DNA of 41,465 bases from Defluviitaleaceae bacterium (lineage in GTDB: Bacteria > Bacillota > Clostridia > Lachnospirales > UBA5962): assembly GCA_009780765.1 (NCBI GenBank), contig WQZK01000002.1, forward strand, positions 1 to 41,465, given 5' to 3'. The position numbers and the translations under genes are program-made. Of the stretch, positions 9,882 to 20,129 are shown piece after piece. Position 1 is the first letter of the stretch, and each line of letters starts with the position of its first letter. The notes below the pieces were generated by a model. It saw only the letters and a list, made by a program, of their open reading frames with translations. It had not been told where the DNA came from and made no database searches.

Positions 9882-10541
9882 TCAAATAATTTTTATATTT
9901 TTATGCTTGCCTGTTTTAGAATAAATCACCCACTCGGCAATATTTTCAGCGTGATCGCCAATTTTTTCTAAGTGCTTACCCACCATAAGAAAATAAATTG
10001 CTTGATCTGCAAAGCTTGGCTTATCTTTAATCAATCTTATCATTTTCTTTCTTAACTTGTCAAATAAGCCATCTACCGTATCGTCTGCTTCAATTACTCT
10101 GCCAGCTAGCTCTAAATCCTGCTTAACAAAACTATTAACGCAATCGTAAACCATTTGTCTAACAAGTTCGCCCATTATCGGCAATATCTCTAGCTTTGGC
10201 TGATAATCTTCTTCACACAAATGAATAACTATCTCACAAATATCCCTAGCTTGACTGGCAATTCGCTCGAGATCCGTTATCATTTTTAGAGCCGTTGATA
10301 TTTTTCTCAAATCACCGGCTACAGGCTGCTGCATTAAAATTATTTTAAGTGCCCTAGATTCTATCTCTGCCCTAATAACCTTTATATCGTTTCTTTGTGC
10401 TATAACTTGCTCACACAAAGCGTTATCTTGCTTTACTAGTGCCTCGGTACTATCACTTATTATTTTTTCGATTAAAGCAGCCATTTTGGTAAGCTCTAAA
10501 TTAAGAGCTTCTATTTCTTTTTGAAATTTATTTCTAAGCAT
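9882..10541 (-). CDS. phoU: Phosphate transport regulator PhoU
   Basis: RNKFQKEIEALNLELTKMAALIEKII..MQQPVAGDLRKISTALKMITDLERIASQARDI..KHLEKIGDHAENIAEWVIY. Confidence 0.93.
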   Translation of the reverse strand: MLRNKFQKEIEALNLELTKMAALIEKIISDSTEALVKQDNALCEQVIAQRNDIKVIRAEIESRALKIILMQQPVAGDLRKISTALKMITDLERIASQARDICEIVIHLCEEDYQPKLEILPIMGELVRQMVYDCVNSFVKQDLELAGRVIEADDTVDGLFDKLRKKMIRLIKDKPSFADQAIYFLMVGKHLEKIGDHAENIAEWVIYSKTGKHKNIKII

Positions 10542-10611
10542 TTTTTTGTCGTGCCACTAGTGGCTTTTATGTCGTATAGATGGTCATATATTTCATTACA
10601 GTTCCAACTAA

Positions 10612-11478
10612 CTACCCAAACCTCCCTGTAATATAATTTTCACATTTTTCGTTTTTAGGATTAGAGAATAGCTCCTCAGTTGGTGCAAACTCTAACATTT
10701 CGCCAAGTAAGAAAAATGCTGTTTTATCACTTATCCTTGTTGCTTGTTGCATATTATGCGTAACAATTACTATCGTATATTGCTTTTTAAGATTTTCGCA
10801 TAATTCCTCTATAATACCCGTACTAATTGGATCTAAGGCTGAAGTGGGTTCGTCCATAAGTAGGATTTTGGGCTTAACAGCAAGTGCTCTTGCTATACAA
10901 AGTCTTTGTTGTTGACCGCCTGATAATTGAAGTCCCGATTTATTTAGCTTATCTTTTACCTCTTCCCAAAGCCCTGCTTGTACTAAACTTTCGTTTACAA
11001 CTTTATCCAAAAATGCCTTTTTTCTTATGCCATGAGTTCTGGGTCCAAAAGCAATATTATCATAAATGCTCATAGGAAATACATTTGGTTTTTGAAAAAC
11101 CATACCGACATCTTTTCGCAATTTGTTTATATTGAGTTTTTGTTTTTTCTCTTTTGGAGATCTTTTGAGGTTAGTTTCTATATTAGATTTATCTTGCACC
11201 GCATTATTGATATCTATTATTTCTTGAGGAGCATCAAACAACTCAATGCCGTCTATATTTATGCTTCCCTCTACACGACAACCCTCGACTAAATCCACCA
11301 TACGGTTAAAACACTTTAGTAGCGTAGTCTTACCGCAGCCGCTAGGACCAATAAAAGCAGTAATCTCATGCTCTAAAATATCCATATTGATTTTTTTTAA
11401 AGCTTGAAATTCGCCGTAATATAAATCGACATCTCTTGCCTTGATTATTATATCTTTCTCTTTCATTATTTTCTCCAA
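10612..11478 (-). CDS. pstB: Phosphate ABC transporter ATP-binding protein PstB
   Basis: [61 protein letters not shown]; contains an extra ~25 aa before VGMVFQ. Confidence 0.93.
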   Translation of the reverse strand: MEKIMKEKDIIIKARDVDLYYGEFQALKKINMDILEHEITAFIGPSGCGKTTLLKCFNRMVDLVEGCRVEGSINIDGIELFDAPQEIIDINNAVQDKSNIETNLKRSPKEKKQKLNINKLRKDVGMVFQKPNVFPMSIYDNIAFGPRTHGIRKKAFLDKVVNESLVQAGLWEEVKDKLNKSGLQLSGGQQQRLCIARALAVKPKILLMDEPTSALDPISTGIIEELCENLKKQYTIVIVTHNMQQATRISDKTAFFLLGEMLEFAPTEELFSNPKNEKCENYITGRFG

Positions 11479-11528
11479 TTTGTATATGCGTAAACTATTA
11501 TAGCTCGCTTTGAGTAAGTTATCAATTT

Positions 11529-13814
11529 TTAACTTGCTATAGTTTTCTTTTTAAGAAAACTTGCTATCAGTGTAGCTCCTATATTTAAAACTAACACTAT
11601 TAAAATCAATATACTTGCTGCGGCAAACGCTTCATTCTCACGCCCAGGCGTTCTAACTAAAGCATAAAAAGCTACTGCTAATGTTGTACCTGACGAAGCA
11701 TAACCAACAGGATCTGGACCTAAACTAGATCCCATTGTAAACATTAAACTTGCCGTTTCGGCTACCATTCTACCTACACCCAGTATAATCATTGTAACTA
11801 TGCTAGGAAGTGCCGAAGGAATAACAACACGGAAAATTGTTCTGACTTTGCCCGCCCCTAAAGCATAAGAACCTTCTCTATATGTATCAGGTACTGATTT
11901 TAGTCCTTCCTGTGTTGCTCTAACTGTAAGCGGAAGTGTCATTAGTGCTACTACAATAGAACCGGATGTAATAGAAAGCCCCAATCCTAAAATAGTAACA
12001 AATAAAATCATGCCAAACAATCCATATACGATAGACGGGGTGCCAGCAAGTGTTTCTACTGCCAATTCTATAATCTTAGCTACTTTACTACCTCTTTTTG
12101 TATATTCCTGTAAAAAAACTGCTGTTAGAATTCCTAGTGGAAAGGCTATCACACTTGTTAGCAAGATATACATAAGAGTTGTTATTATAGCAGGTCTAAG
12201 TGTTACCGGGTGATTTCTGCCAAAGCCTGTAAAATCTCCGGTAAGTAATCCCCAATTTATATGTCCTAAACCGTTTATAAGCACATAAAGAATTATAGAC
12301 CCCAAGAAAAATAATGAAAATCCAAGCATTATAAACGATATTATCTTAGTTATTTTGGGCAACACATTTATGAATCTTGTAAGCAATGATGTAGATATTG
12401 CCGACTCAAAATTAAAATCTTTTTTTACAATATCTATTATATCGCTATTATCTGCTTTAGTTGTATTATTTTTAAAAACCTTAGAACAAACTAGTACAAA
12501 CGGCTTACACACAATACGCTTTATCGTTGGAATTATAATAGATTCTTTGTTAGAATTATTATTTCTTTTGATAAAATTAAAAACAATATTTATAATAAGC
12601 ACAAACCCCAATAGTACAACACCCGTACCTACAAGTGCTCCTTGATGAAGCGAGCCGGGTTCTGAATAAGCCATTTCAAATACAATGTTTACCGTTAGCG
12701 TACGAAACGGCTGAAATAATCCGTCAGGCATAACAGCTACATTACCGGCAACCATAATAACTGCCATAGTTTCTCCAACAGCTCTACCAATGCCTAAAAT
12801 AAGTGATGCTAATATCCCCGATTTTGCTGCCGGTACCACTGCTTTAAAAACTGTTCTTTCTTTGCTTGCACCTAACGCAACCCCAGCTTCGTAATATGAT
12901 TGATTAACTGCTTCTATACTATTTTTAGAAATAGCAACAACCGTAGGGAGTATCATCATTCCTAAAACTATCGCTACGGCAAGAGGTCCTGAACCATTGC
13001 CCGTAGGACTTATATTGCCTAAGAGTGGCAAAAGCACCTGCATGCCAAAAAATCCGAATATAACTGATGGAATTCCTGCCAGCAGTGTAATAGCCTGCGA
13101 AACAAACGGTTTTAATCTTTTAGGACAAAACCAAACTATACATATAGCTGTAAGCACACCAAGTCCGCCACCTATTACAAGTGCACCAATTGCTGCCACT
13201 ATGGTGCCTACTACCATAGGAAGTATATTATATACGCTTCTAGCACCTCCATAGGTTGGGTCGTGCCCCCATACAGCCGGATTATTCGGATCATGCCTCC
13301 AAGTTCTACCAAAAATAAAACGGAAAAATCCTACATCCCGTATTGCCGGCATTCCTTCCAATATCAAAAAGAAAAATATAGCAAATACGGCAACTATCGC
13401 AACTATTGCCGATACTAGAAAACCTATCTTAAAAGATAATTCTTTGTCAAATACAGCTACTAAAGTTAGTACATTTATAGCTACAGCTAGCACTGTAGCT
13501 ATAATAAATGCTAAAATAAACGGAAAACCAAACCATCCGGCAATAAAATAGACCACAAATGCTGATATGGTTGAAGCTAAAACACAAGTCCAAACTATTG
13601 TAAACCACAAAGCTATCAATAATCTCTTATCATTTGATTTTGCAAAATCTAATAAAGAACTAGCATTACTATTTTCTTTATGTCTTTTTATCTTGATATA
13701 CGCCATTATTAATAGCGGAGGCAAAAAACCAAGTACGGCAAGAAAAAATATTCTGCTTATTTTCCTAGCATTTAAATTAGTTTCTATATTTTGATTTTTA
13801 TCTAAAATATCCAT
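11529..13814 (-). CDS. Fused phosphate ABC transporter permease PstC-PstA
   Basis: N-half PstC ([58 protein letters not shown]); C-half PstA ([52 protein letters not shown]). Start set at MDILDKNQN. Confidence 0.92.
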   Translation of the reverse strand: MDILDKNQNIETNLNARKISRIFFLAVLGFLPPLLIMAYIKIKRHKENSNASSLLDFAKSNDKRLLIALWFTIVWTCVLASTISAFVVYFIAGWFGFPFILAFIIATVLAVAINVLTLVAVFDKELSFKIGFLVSAIVAIVAVFAIFFFLILEGMPAIRDVGFFRFIFGRTWRHDPNNPAVWGHDPTYGGARSVYNILPMVVGTIVAAIGALVIGGGLGVLTAICIVWFCPKRLKPFVSQAITLLAGIPSVIFGFFGMQVLLPLLGNISPTGNGSGPLAVAIVLGMMILPTVVAISKNSIEAVNQSYYEAGVALGASKERTVFKAVVPAAKSGILASLILGIGRAVGETMAVIMVAGNVAVMPDGLFQPFRTLTVNIVFEMAYSEPGSLHQGALVGTGVVLLGFVLIINIVFNFIKRNNNSNKESIIIPTIKRIVCKPFVLVCSKVFKNNTTKADNSDIIDIVKKDFNFESAISTSLLTRFINVLPKITKIISFIMLGFSLFFLGSIILYVLINGLGHINWGLLTGDFTGFGRNHPVTLRPAIITTLMYILLTSVIAFPLGILTAVFLQEYTKRGSKVAKIIELAVETLAGTPSIVYGLFGMILFVTILGLGLSITSGSIVVALMTLPLTVRATQEGLKSVPDTYREGSYALGAGKVRTIFRVVIPSALPSIVTMIILGVGRMVAETASLMFTMGSSLGPDPVGYASSGTTLAVAFYALVRTPGRENEAFAAASILILIVLVLNIGATLIASFLKKKTIAS

Positions 13815-13939
13815 AAATAATTCTACAAAATGCGTATGGTAAACATAACCATACACATTTTGCACTTATCTTAATATCCTAAAGATGAGGTTTCAAACTA
13901 TATATAAAACTTTAAGTTAAGGATAATAATGATGTAATT

Positions 13940-14887
13940 TTAAGCTTCGATAATATCTCTCCAAGCTGTAGCCGCACCGGTATAAATAGCAAATAATTGT
14001 TCCATAGTGATGTTAGTTAACGGATTGTCTCTATGTACAATAACAGCCATAGTATCCTGTGCTAAAAAGAATGTACTGGCATTAGCAGTATCTATATGTG
14101 CTGCGTTAGAACTCATACCGATTGTTCTATTAGGTTCAGAGCCTTGGATTGTACCTCCGCTACCGGCTGTAACTCCCTGACCGCTACCACCTGCCTGAAA
14201 ATCAAAGTCTCCTACTACAGCCCAAGAAACTGCCGCAACGAAGCCGTCGATAAGTTCTTGCATAACAGGCTCAACCGATGTAGAACCTCTAACTTGAACA
14301 GGTCCTGTTTGACCACTAGGCCTAGAAGTAGGGGCTGTAAATGGTATCGGATTAGATACGCTAAAATCATAGCCTTCACCTTCTACAATCGCTTGACCTT
14401 GAGTAGATTGAATAAAATCTAAAAATAGTTGGCTAATAGGCAATAAATCCACATTTTCGTAAGTCAGAATAACATAGTCTCTAGCTAAAGCCGTCGGATA
14501 TCCTGTCGCTCCCGGAGCAAAGCCACCAATATTAAGAACTCTTAAATTACTGTCATTTTCTACAGCAGATAATGACGCATAACCGATTGCATTGCGTTGA
14601 GATCTAATTCTTGTTACTACGCCCGGTTGACCGTTTTGCATTTCGCCTGCTAATTGTGAGTTGCCTGGTTGTGCTAACCAGCTTGCCAATGTGACTCTAG
14701 CTCCACCATCTAGATTATTGTGGATAGAAGAATCCCATTGGCTTCTTGTTCCGGAACCACTTTCTCTTGATACGGCAATGATTTGCATATCAATTACATC
14801 GTTGGCACAAGCCGTAAAGCCTAATACCGCTACTATACTAACGATAATTACTACCATTAGTAGAAATAATTTTGTTAATTTTTTCAT
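13940..14887 (-). CDS. pstS: PstS-type phosphate-binding lipoprotein with permuted domain order
   Basis: Lipobox VLGFTACAN; SRESGSGTRSQW precedes VRGSTSVEPVMQELIDGF..GSGQGV..DTMAVIVHRDNPLTNITMEQLFAIYTG. Confidence 0.88.
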   Translation of the reverse strand: MKKLTKLFLLMVVIIVSIVAVLGFTACANDVIDMQIIAVSRESGSGTRSQWDSSIHNNLDGGARVTLASWLAQPGNSQLAGEMQNGQPGVVTRIRSQRNAIGYASLSAVENDSNLRVLNIGGFAPGATGYPTALARDYVILTYENVDLLPISQLFLDFIQSTQGQAIVEGEGYDFSVSNPIPFTAPTSRPSGQTGPVQVRGSTSVEPVMQELIDGFVAAVSWAVVGDFDFQAGGSGQGVTAGSGGTIQGSEPNRTIGMSSNAAHIDTANASTFFLAQDTMAVIVHRDNPLTNITMEQLFAIYTGAATAWRDIIEA

Positions 14888-15007
14888 TATGTTGTTTTTG
14901 TTTTGTTAAGTAATCTCTTCTTACTTAACTTTCAAACTCCTTAATTTTTTGTTTTTACAAAAAATATGCGTAAGCAAAAATTTTACTTACTGTTTAAGTA
15001 TACAAAA

Positions 15008-15067
15008 AAGCCTTGCAATAAGTCTGCAAGGCTTTGTAAAGACTGTGTAAAGTATTGTAAAGTTTTT
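15008..15067 (-). terminator. Terminator hairpin plus TTTACA triplet downstream of the LRR gene
   Basis: AAGCCTTGCA/TGCAAGGCTT stem then T-run on the minus strand, preceded by CTTTACAATACTTTACACAGTCTTTACAAAG; near-identical unit at 32201-32245. Confidence 0.7.
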
Positions 15068-15108
15068 TATCTTTACAATACTCCTTATATGTAAAATCAG
15101 ATTTGCTA

Positions 15109-17295
15109 TCAAATACTGTTGGGTGTTATTAACATCATTCCGCCCTGAGAGCCTGAGGAATGAATTCTTATTCTTACAAACTCACCGGCTATCATACTAC
15201 TACTATCAAAGAATTCAGAATTAGGATTGCCTATAACTACACTTTGCCCAAGATTTAAGCTATATAAAGGAGCACCTCTATCAGTAATCACAGAAAACGA
15301 ACCCCAATTCCCAAAAAAATAAAATAAAGCAAAACTATCTACTAATCTAAAACGAAATTCTTGTACACCTTCTTCGTGCCTAGAAACTGTAAATGAAGTT
15401 GTATCACACGAATAAATTGAGACATAAGGACTCTTTTCTATTCTTAATCTAATCCAACTACCTGCAGGTCCACTCGCTACAAAATGAGGCATTGTTGAAG
15501 AAGAACTTCTACTAGCCACACTCCCGCCGTGTCTTACATCTATTCTATGCTGCTCGGACCAGCCGCCCATAAACAGCTTAGATAAAACCACATTCCAATG
15601 ACTTCCATACACATATATCGTCCTTACAGGTCCTGCTATATTTAAGTTTATAACACGACTTCCACCATGTGGAAAATGAATATATCCCGTTGTATAAGAA
15701 TAATTATCCGCAGCAATATCAAAAAACAAGTTATTCGGATTATAATTAAGGGTAGTCATTCTAGATGCTAAGCTACTCCAGTTGTTAGCCAATCTATAAG
15801 CACCTAAACTACATATAGAAACAATAATGCTATTAGAGGTAGCTGCTACTGCTGTACCTATGAATGCGTTTGCACCTAATTCCGTTAAACCCATGCTAAC
15901 TGGTCTATGAACAACAACCTCTCGTAGTGTAGCGGAATTTCTAAAAGCATTTTCACCTACACTCTCTAAACTATACGGCAAAACAACTCTTGTTAAATTG
16001 GTTCCATAAAAAGCACTATTGCCTATATGAGTTATAGTGTGTGGCAACAAATACAAGTATTCGACATTAGTAAGTGCCGTATTGTAAAATACTCGGTCGG
16101 GAATTACAGTAAGGCTAGAGGCGACACGCAAATTTGCGAAAGTACGAAAATTTCTAGAATTTTCAAAAGCTCCAACTCCTATATATTGCAATAACAACGA
16201 ATGAGTATCTCTCATACTAAAAGTTGTTAGATTAGAGTTTGCAAACGCATAACGCCGTATGTATCTAACCCCAAAAACACTTATTTCAATAAGTCTGTTA
16301 GTGTTTCTAAACGCACCAACACCAATTTCATACAAAATCGCACTAATAGAAAAGCGGGTTATAGACGAATACGCAAAAGCATAGTCGCCAATAACTTGTA
16401 GCTGACTGCCTTGCTGAAAAGTAATTCTTTGCAACCAGCTGTGTGCAAAAGCATTATTGCCAATCTTTACAATAGTATTTGGAATAACTATTTCGTAAAA
16501 ACCTTGTCCACTAAAGCCGTTAGCCGCAATATATGTAATAGTACGTAGAATTCCATCAAGAACAACAGTAGACGGAATTTCAACCCTGCCATCTAATATA
16601 ACACCATCCCTAGCCCTAATCTCTACATTTGTTGTGTTAGGGATAATAGTAAAATCAAAATAAGGTGATATAGGTGGTGCTGGAGCTGTAAAAATATAGT
16701 ATCTAAAAACTAGCTGTCCATGAATATGACTTGAAAAATTGCTTATCCAGTAGGGGTCTTGCCGATAAGCATCTACCATATCCCAGTTAGGTAGATAAAT
16801 TCTTTGTACATTAGTATTATTAAATGCACCTAGTGTCAGCATAATAGGAACTCCTGTTTCCTGATCTATAGTAACAGTTCTCAAATTAGGATTGTTACTA
16901 AATGCTCCAAATTGAATATTTATAACGCTATCAGGGATTACAATATTTCTTAGTCCTGTATTAGCAAAACGATTAAATCCTATAATCTGCGTATTTCTTG
17001 CAATATGTACAGTAGTATTTACATTATTAGTTGCAAAAGCATTAGTGCCAATAAAACCTGTTATCATAATAGATGCAGGAGCTACAATACTACTAACATT
17101 AGTGCCCGCAAAAAGATTCTGTGCTATACTCGTAACTCCCTCCGCAATATATACGGTAGTATAACCATCAAACGAATTAGGAGCGATAGAATTAACTATT
17201 GAAACAACAGATGACGGAATTGTAACTCTACTAGCACCTGTGCCATAAAATAAATGGTTTGGTATGCTTGTAATGCCGTTTGCTAAATGTATCAT
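15109..17295 (-). CDS. BspA-type LRR surface protein; probably the displaced C-terminal part of the 17292-18827 protease gene
   Basis: Repeated VTIPSSVVSI..AFDGYTTVYIAEGVTSIAQNLFAGTN units; no signal peptide; begins in the middle of an LRR and overlaps the upstream ORF by ATGA. Confidence 0.8.
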   Translation of the reverse strand: MIHLANGITSIPNHLFYGTGASRVTIPSSVVSIVNSIAPNSFDGYTTVYIAEGVTSIAQNLFAGTNVSSIVAPASIMITGFIGTNAFATNNVNTTVHIARNTQIIGFNRFANTGLRNIVIPDSVINIQFGAFSNNPNLRTVTIDQETGVPIMLTLGAFNNTNVQRIYLPNWDMVDAYRQDPYWISNFSSHIHGQLVFRYYIFTAPAPPISPYFDFTIIPNTTNVEIRARDGVILDGRVEIPSTVVLDGILRTITYIAANGFSGQGFYEIVIPNTIVKIGNNAFAHSWLQRITFQQGSQLQVIGDYAFAYSSITRFSISAILYEIGVGAFRNTNRLIEISVFGVRYIRRYAFANSNLTTFSMRDTHSLLLQYIGVGAFENSRNFRTFANLRVASSLTVIPDRVFYNTALTNVEYLYLLPHTITHIGNSAFYGTNLTRVVLPYSLESVGENAFRNSATLREVVVHRPVSMGLTELGANAFIGTAVAATSNSIIVSICSLGAYRLANNWSSLASRMTTLNYNPNNLFFDIAADNYSYTTGYIHFPHGGSRVINLNIAGPVRTIYVYGSHWNVVLSKLFMGGWSEQHRIDVRHGGSVASRSSSSTMPHFVASGPAGSWIRLRIEKSPYVSIYSCDTTSFTVSRHEEGVQEFRFRLVDSFALFYFFGNWGSFSVITDRGAPLYSLNLGQSVVIGNPNSEFFDSSSMIAGEFVRIRIHSSGSQGGMMLITPNSI
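16472..16684. repeat. 213-bp repeat, copy A (within LRR gene)
   Basis: Near-identical to 20134-20346. Confidence 0.85.
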
Positions 17296-18827
17296 AGCAT
17301 TTGTACCAATGCATTGTTGCCTATACTACTTATAGTCGCTGGAATTGTAATTTGCGAAAAATCATTTCGCCCTTCGAATGCCCCAATAGCAATGCTTGTA
17401 ATCGTTCTAATAATACCATCAATGTTTATTTCGGACGGAATATGCAGTCTATCTAATAGTGGGAAAACTTCACATCGTGGTTTAAGCCCTACAATTTCAA
17501 TACTGCCATCATATAGTTCATTTGTAATAAATATTGAATCTGCAATATTTTCAACATCAGCTATAATCGTTACATCTAATTCACTAGTAATATTAGTTAT
17601 TTTACTTGCCATACCTCCGCTTAATAATCCTCCGCCTGCAAAAAGAGTAGCTACTAATACATATTTGCCATTCAGTTGTGCAAAAACAGGAGAACCACTG
17701 TCTCCAAAGTATGAAGGAGTAGTAATTTGAATTTGGTCGTAGAATGAGCGTCCTTCAACACGAATACTTTGATTTATATGACTAATTATGCCTGTTGTTT
17801 TACCAGTTACATTCCCAAACTGCACTATTCTAAGACCAGCGATAATTTCATGTCTGTTTGCTACTTGATAAGTTGTGGGTACGATATTCCAATTAGGATT
17901 AATCGGACGGTTAATCCAAGGGTCTTCAACATATGGGTTTGGATGCATAAAATAAGCCGCAGATGATGTAAACTCCCAAATATCTTGATTATCAAACGGC
18001 ACAAAAGTTGCATCTGCCAATCCACCATGCAAATATTGTTCCCTTGTTCCTATTATTGTATTTGTTGAACCGCACCTCATAACCGCACCAGCTGTTGCAA
18101 CATGTGCATTAGTTATAATACCTTTTCTTATTATTCCTTGTCGATAAGCTACATTACAAATCGCTTTAGCTGAAATAGTGCCAACACTGCCTCCCCCTCT
18201 TATTTCTGTACCACCATGAATACTTGTAGCTGCACTTTGAAATAATGATTTTTCTTCAATAGTAAACTTTATTGCTTCTTCTATAAATAATGATAACCCA
18301 TAAAGGTGTCTAATAATACAGGAGATAAATTGTGCATCCGACAAACTTATTTCTATTCTGTTATATTGTGGAGCAATACCCACTCCAAATACCGAATAAT
18401 TAGGCATTAGATTAGCTATTGCACTATGTATTTCTAACAAGAAATTATGCGAAAATTGCCTAATTTGATAAACAACATCGGGATGTTCACTTCGCTTTTC
18501 TGTCATATCAGTTATCCCTATATTTAATCTGCCGTCATAACAATACCATACTCCTGCAAAAGCATCATTATATACTACAACACTATTAGAGTTTATATTG
18601 GCTCTAGTTTCAATTGCTTCAGTTCGATAATTACTTAAAACATCGCCAACTATAGACATACTGTTTTCTATATTTATATAGTATATATCTAAAGGAGCAA
18701 CATCTATTTCTAAATTATTTTCTTGATGTCCATAAATTATTTCGCTCACAAAAGTAAATGCAAGCAACATTAGTATGCTTATAAAAAGCACCGCTATAAA
18801 TAGAACTTTTTTTGTTTTTATTTTCAT
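17292..18827 (-). CDS. Secreted trypsin-like (S1/chymotrypsin-fold) serine protease with start of LRR region
   Basis: Signal/TM N-terminus; KGIITNAHVATAGA (His), ADATFVPFD (Asp), SYFGDSGSPVFAQLNGKYV (Ser); ends ITIPATISSIGNNALVQML. Confidence 0.82.
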   Translation of the reverse strand: MKIKTKKVLFIAVLFISILMLLAFTFVSEIIYGHQENNLEIDVAPLDIYYINIENSMSIVGDVLSNYRTEAIETRANINSNSVVVYNDAFAGVWYCYDGRLNIGITDMTEKRSEHPDVVYQIRQFSHNFLLEIHSAIANLMPNYSVFGVGIAPQYNRIEISLSDAQFISCIIRHLYGLSLFIEEAIKFTIEEKSLFQSAATSIHGGTEIRGGGSVGTISAKAICNVAYRQGIIRKGIITNAHVATAGAVMRCGSTNTIIGTREQYLHGGLADATFVPFDNQDIWEFTSSAAYFMHPNPYVEDPWINRPINPNWNIVPTTYQVANRHEIIAGLRIVQFGNVTGKTTGIISHINQSIRVEGRSFYDQIQITTPSYFGDSGSPVFAQLNGKYVLVATLFAGGGLLSGGMASKITNITSELDVTIIADVENIADSIFITNELYDGSIEIVGLKPRCEVFPLLDRLHIPSEINIDGIIRTITSIAIGAFEGRNDFSQITIPATISSIGNNALVQML

Positions 18828-18853
18828 ATTTTTCTCCTAAGTAAGTAGTTAAT

Positions 18854-20068
18854 TTATAATAAAAGTTGTTTCAATTGTTCAATTTCATAATGTATGATTG
18901 GAATATGATAATATTGTAAATTATATATTATTCCAAATAACTCTGCGTCTGTAAGGATTGTTAGTATTTCAAGTGTCAATCGAATAGAAGAAATATGACC
19001 TTCTATATTTGAAATTCTCAACAACAAATCAAAATACATTTCACATACATATTTATAAAGTAAATTATCTATTATACTTCGCAATTCTCTAACTTGTGGC
19101 TCTAATACATCAAGACTAGCTAACAATCTTGTGTATACTTTGTCTACCTCTGGCGACATTACAATGTTTATAGTAATTGGATTTGCTACTACTCTAATAT
19201 CTTGCCATATTTGCGTTAGAGAAAATCTCCTATCATCTCTTGTGATGCGAAATGGCAAATCAGCCGTTACTTTATGTTCACCTCGTAGCAATCTACTATT
19301 ATAAAAAAGCACTTTACTATTCACTGTTTCATTTGGTGCAAGCACAGTATATCTTAATACAGAAGAAGTAAGTCTTTCACAGCGGTATGTGCCTATTTGT
19401 ATAAAAGTATTAGAAAATAAAGAAAAACCATGCCAAATATACAATGTTCTCCCAGATAAATTTTTGAATGTTGCATAAATAAATATATCCTCTCCTTGAT
19501 AAAAAAACTCTCGAGTTGGCGTAATTGTAAGCGAAAAATCTTCTGCGGTGATGTCATAAATCCAATATCCGTTTACTTCTCGTTCTAACCTTTCAATCAT
19601 TTCCTGCAAACCCTCAACCTGTTTTTGCAGTGCGTTTAATAGCCCTAGCAATCCCTTATTAGCCTCGTTAGCGTACTCCAATTCATACTCTAAATCGTTA
19701 ATCTGCTCTAACAAGCCGTCTACCAATTTTTGCAAGGCATCTAATTGCTCTTGCAAAATCTCAACATCGCCTTCGCTATCAGCTAAGGCATTAGTCAAAT
19801 CATAAATCACTTGCAACAGCTCATTATTTTGAGCCTCTAACGCCTCTATGCGTTTCTCTAACGCTTCAATTCTAGCTAATTCAGCTAAAATCCTAGCGTT
19901 TTCTGCTTCTAACTCTTTAATTCTAGCCAAAATATCGGCAAGTTCGTAACTGCAAATGCTACTGCTAGGCGGACTACAATCCAACCTTTCAACATCGCAA
20001 GCCAAAAAGCTTACAACTGTAAAAGCCATCAAAAATACAATGGCAAAACTAATAATTCTTTTTTTCAT
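18854..20068 (-). CDS. Coiled-coil lipoprotein with C-terminal Ig-like/beta-sandwich domain
   Basis: MKKRIISFAIVFLMAFTVVSFLAC lipobox; IEALEKRIEALEAQNNELLQ heptads; DIFIYATFKNLSGRTLYIWHGF. Confidence 0.75.
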   Translation of the reverse strand: MKKRIISFAIVFLMAFTVVSFLACDVERLDCSPPSSSICSYELADILARIKELEAENARILAELARIEALEKRIEALEAQNNELLQVIYDLTNALADSEGDVEILQEQLDALQKLVDGLLEQINDLEYELEYANEANKGLLGLLNALQKQVEGLQEMIERLEREVNGYWIYDITAEDFSLTITPTREFFYQGEDIFIYATFKNLSGRTLYIWHGFSLFSNTFIQIGTYRCERLTSSVLRYTVLAPNETVNSKVLFYNSRLLRGEHKVTADLPFRITRDDRRFSLTQIWQDIRVVANPITINIVMSPEVDKVYTRLLASLDVLEPQVRELRSIIDNLLYKYVCEMYFDLLLRISNIEGHISSIRLTLEILTILTDAELFGIIYNLQYYHIPIIHYEIEQLKQLLL

Positions 20069-20129
20069 AATTATAAAACCCTCTAAAGATTTATGTATAT
20101 ACATATTATATTAAAAATCACAAATTCTG

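Noticed and set aside
12010-13794. Several plus-strand ORFs within pstCA
   Set aside because: Antisense shadow ORFs of a well-recognised transporter gene; no own RBS/domain support.
15030-15067. Confident PhoP box for pstS
   Set aside because: The same TTTACA-hairpin unit appears after the lysS tail, so it was kept as an ambiguous terminator-associated repeat.
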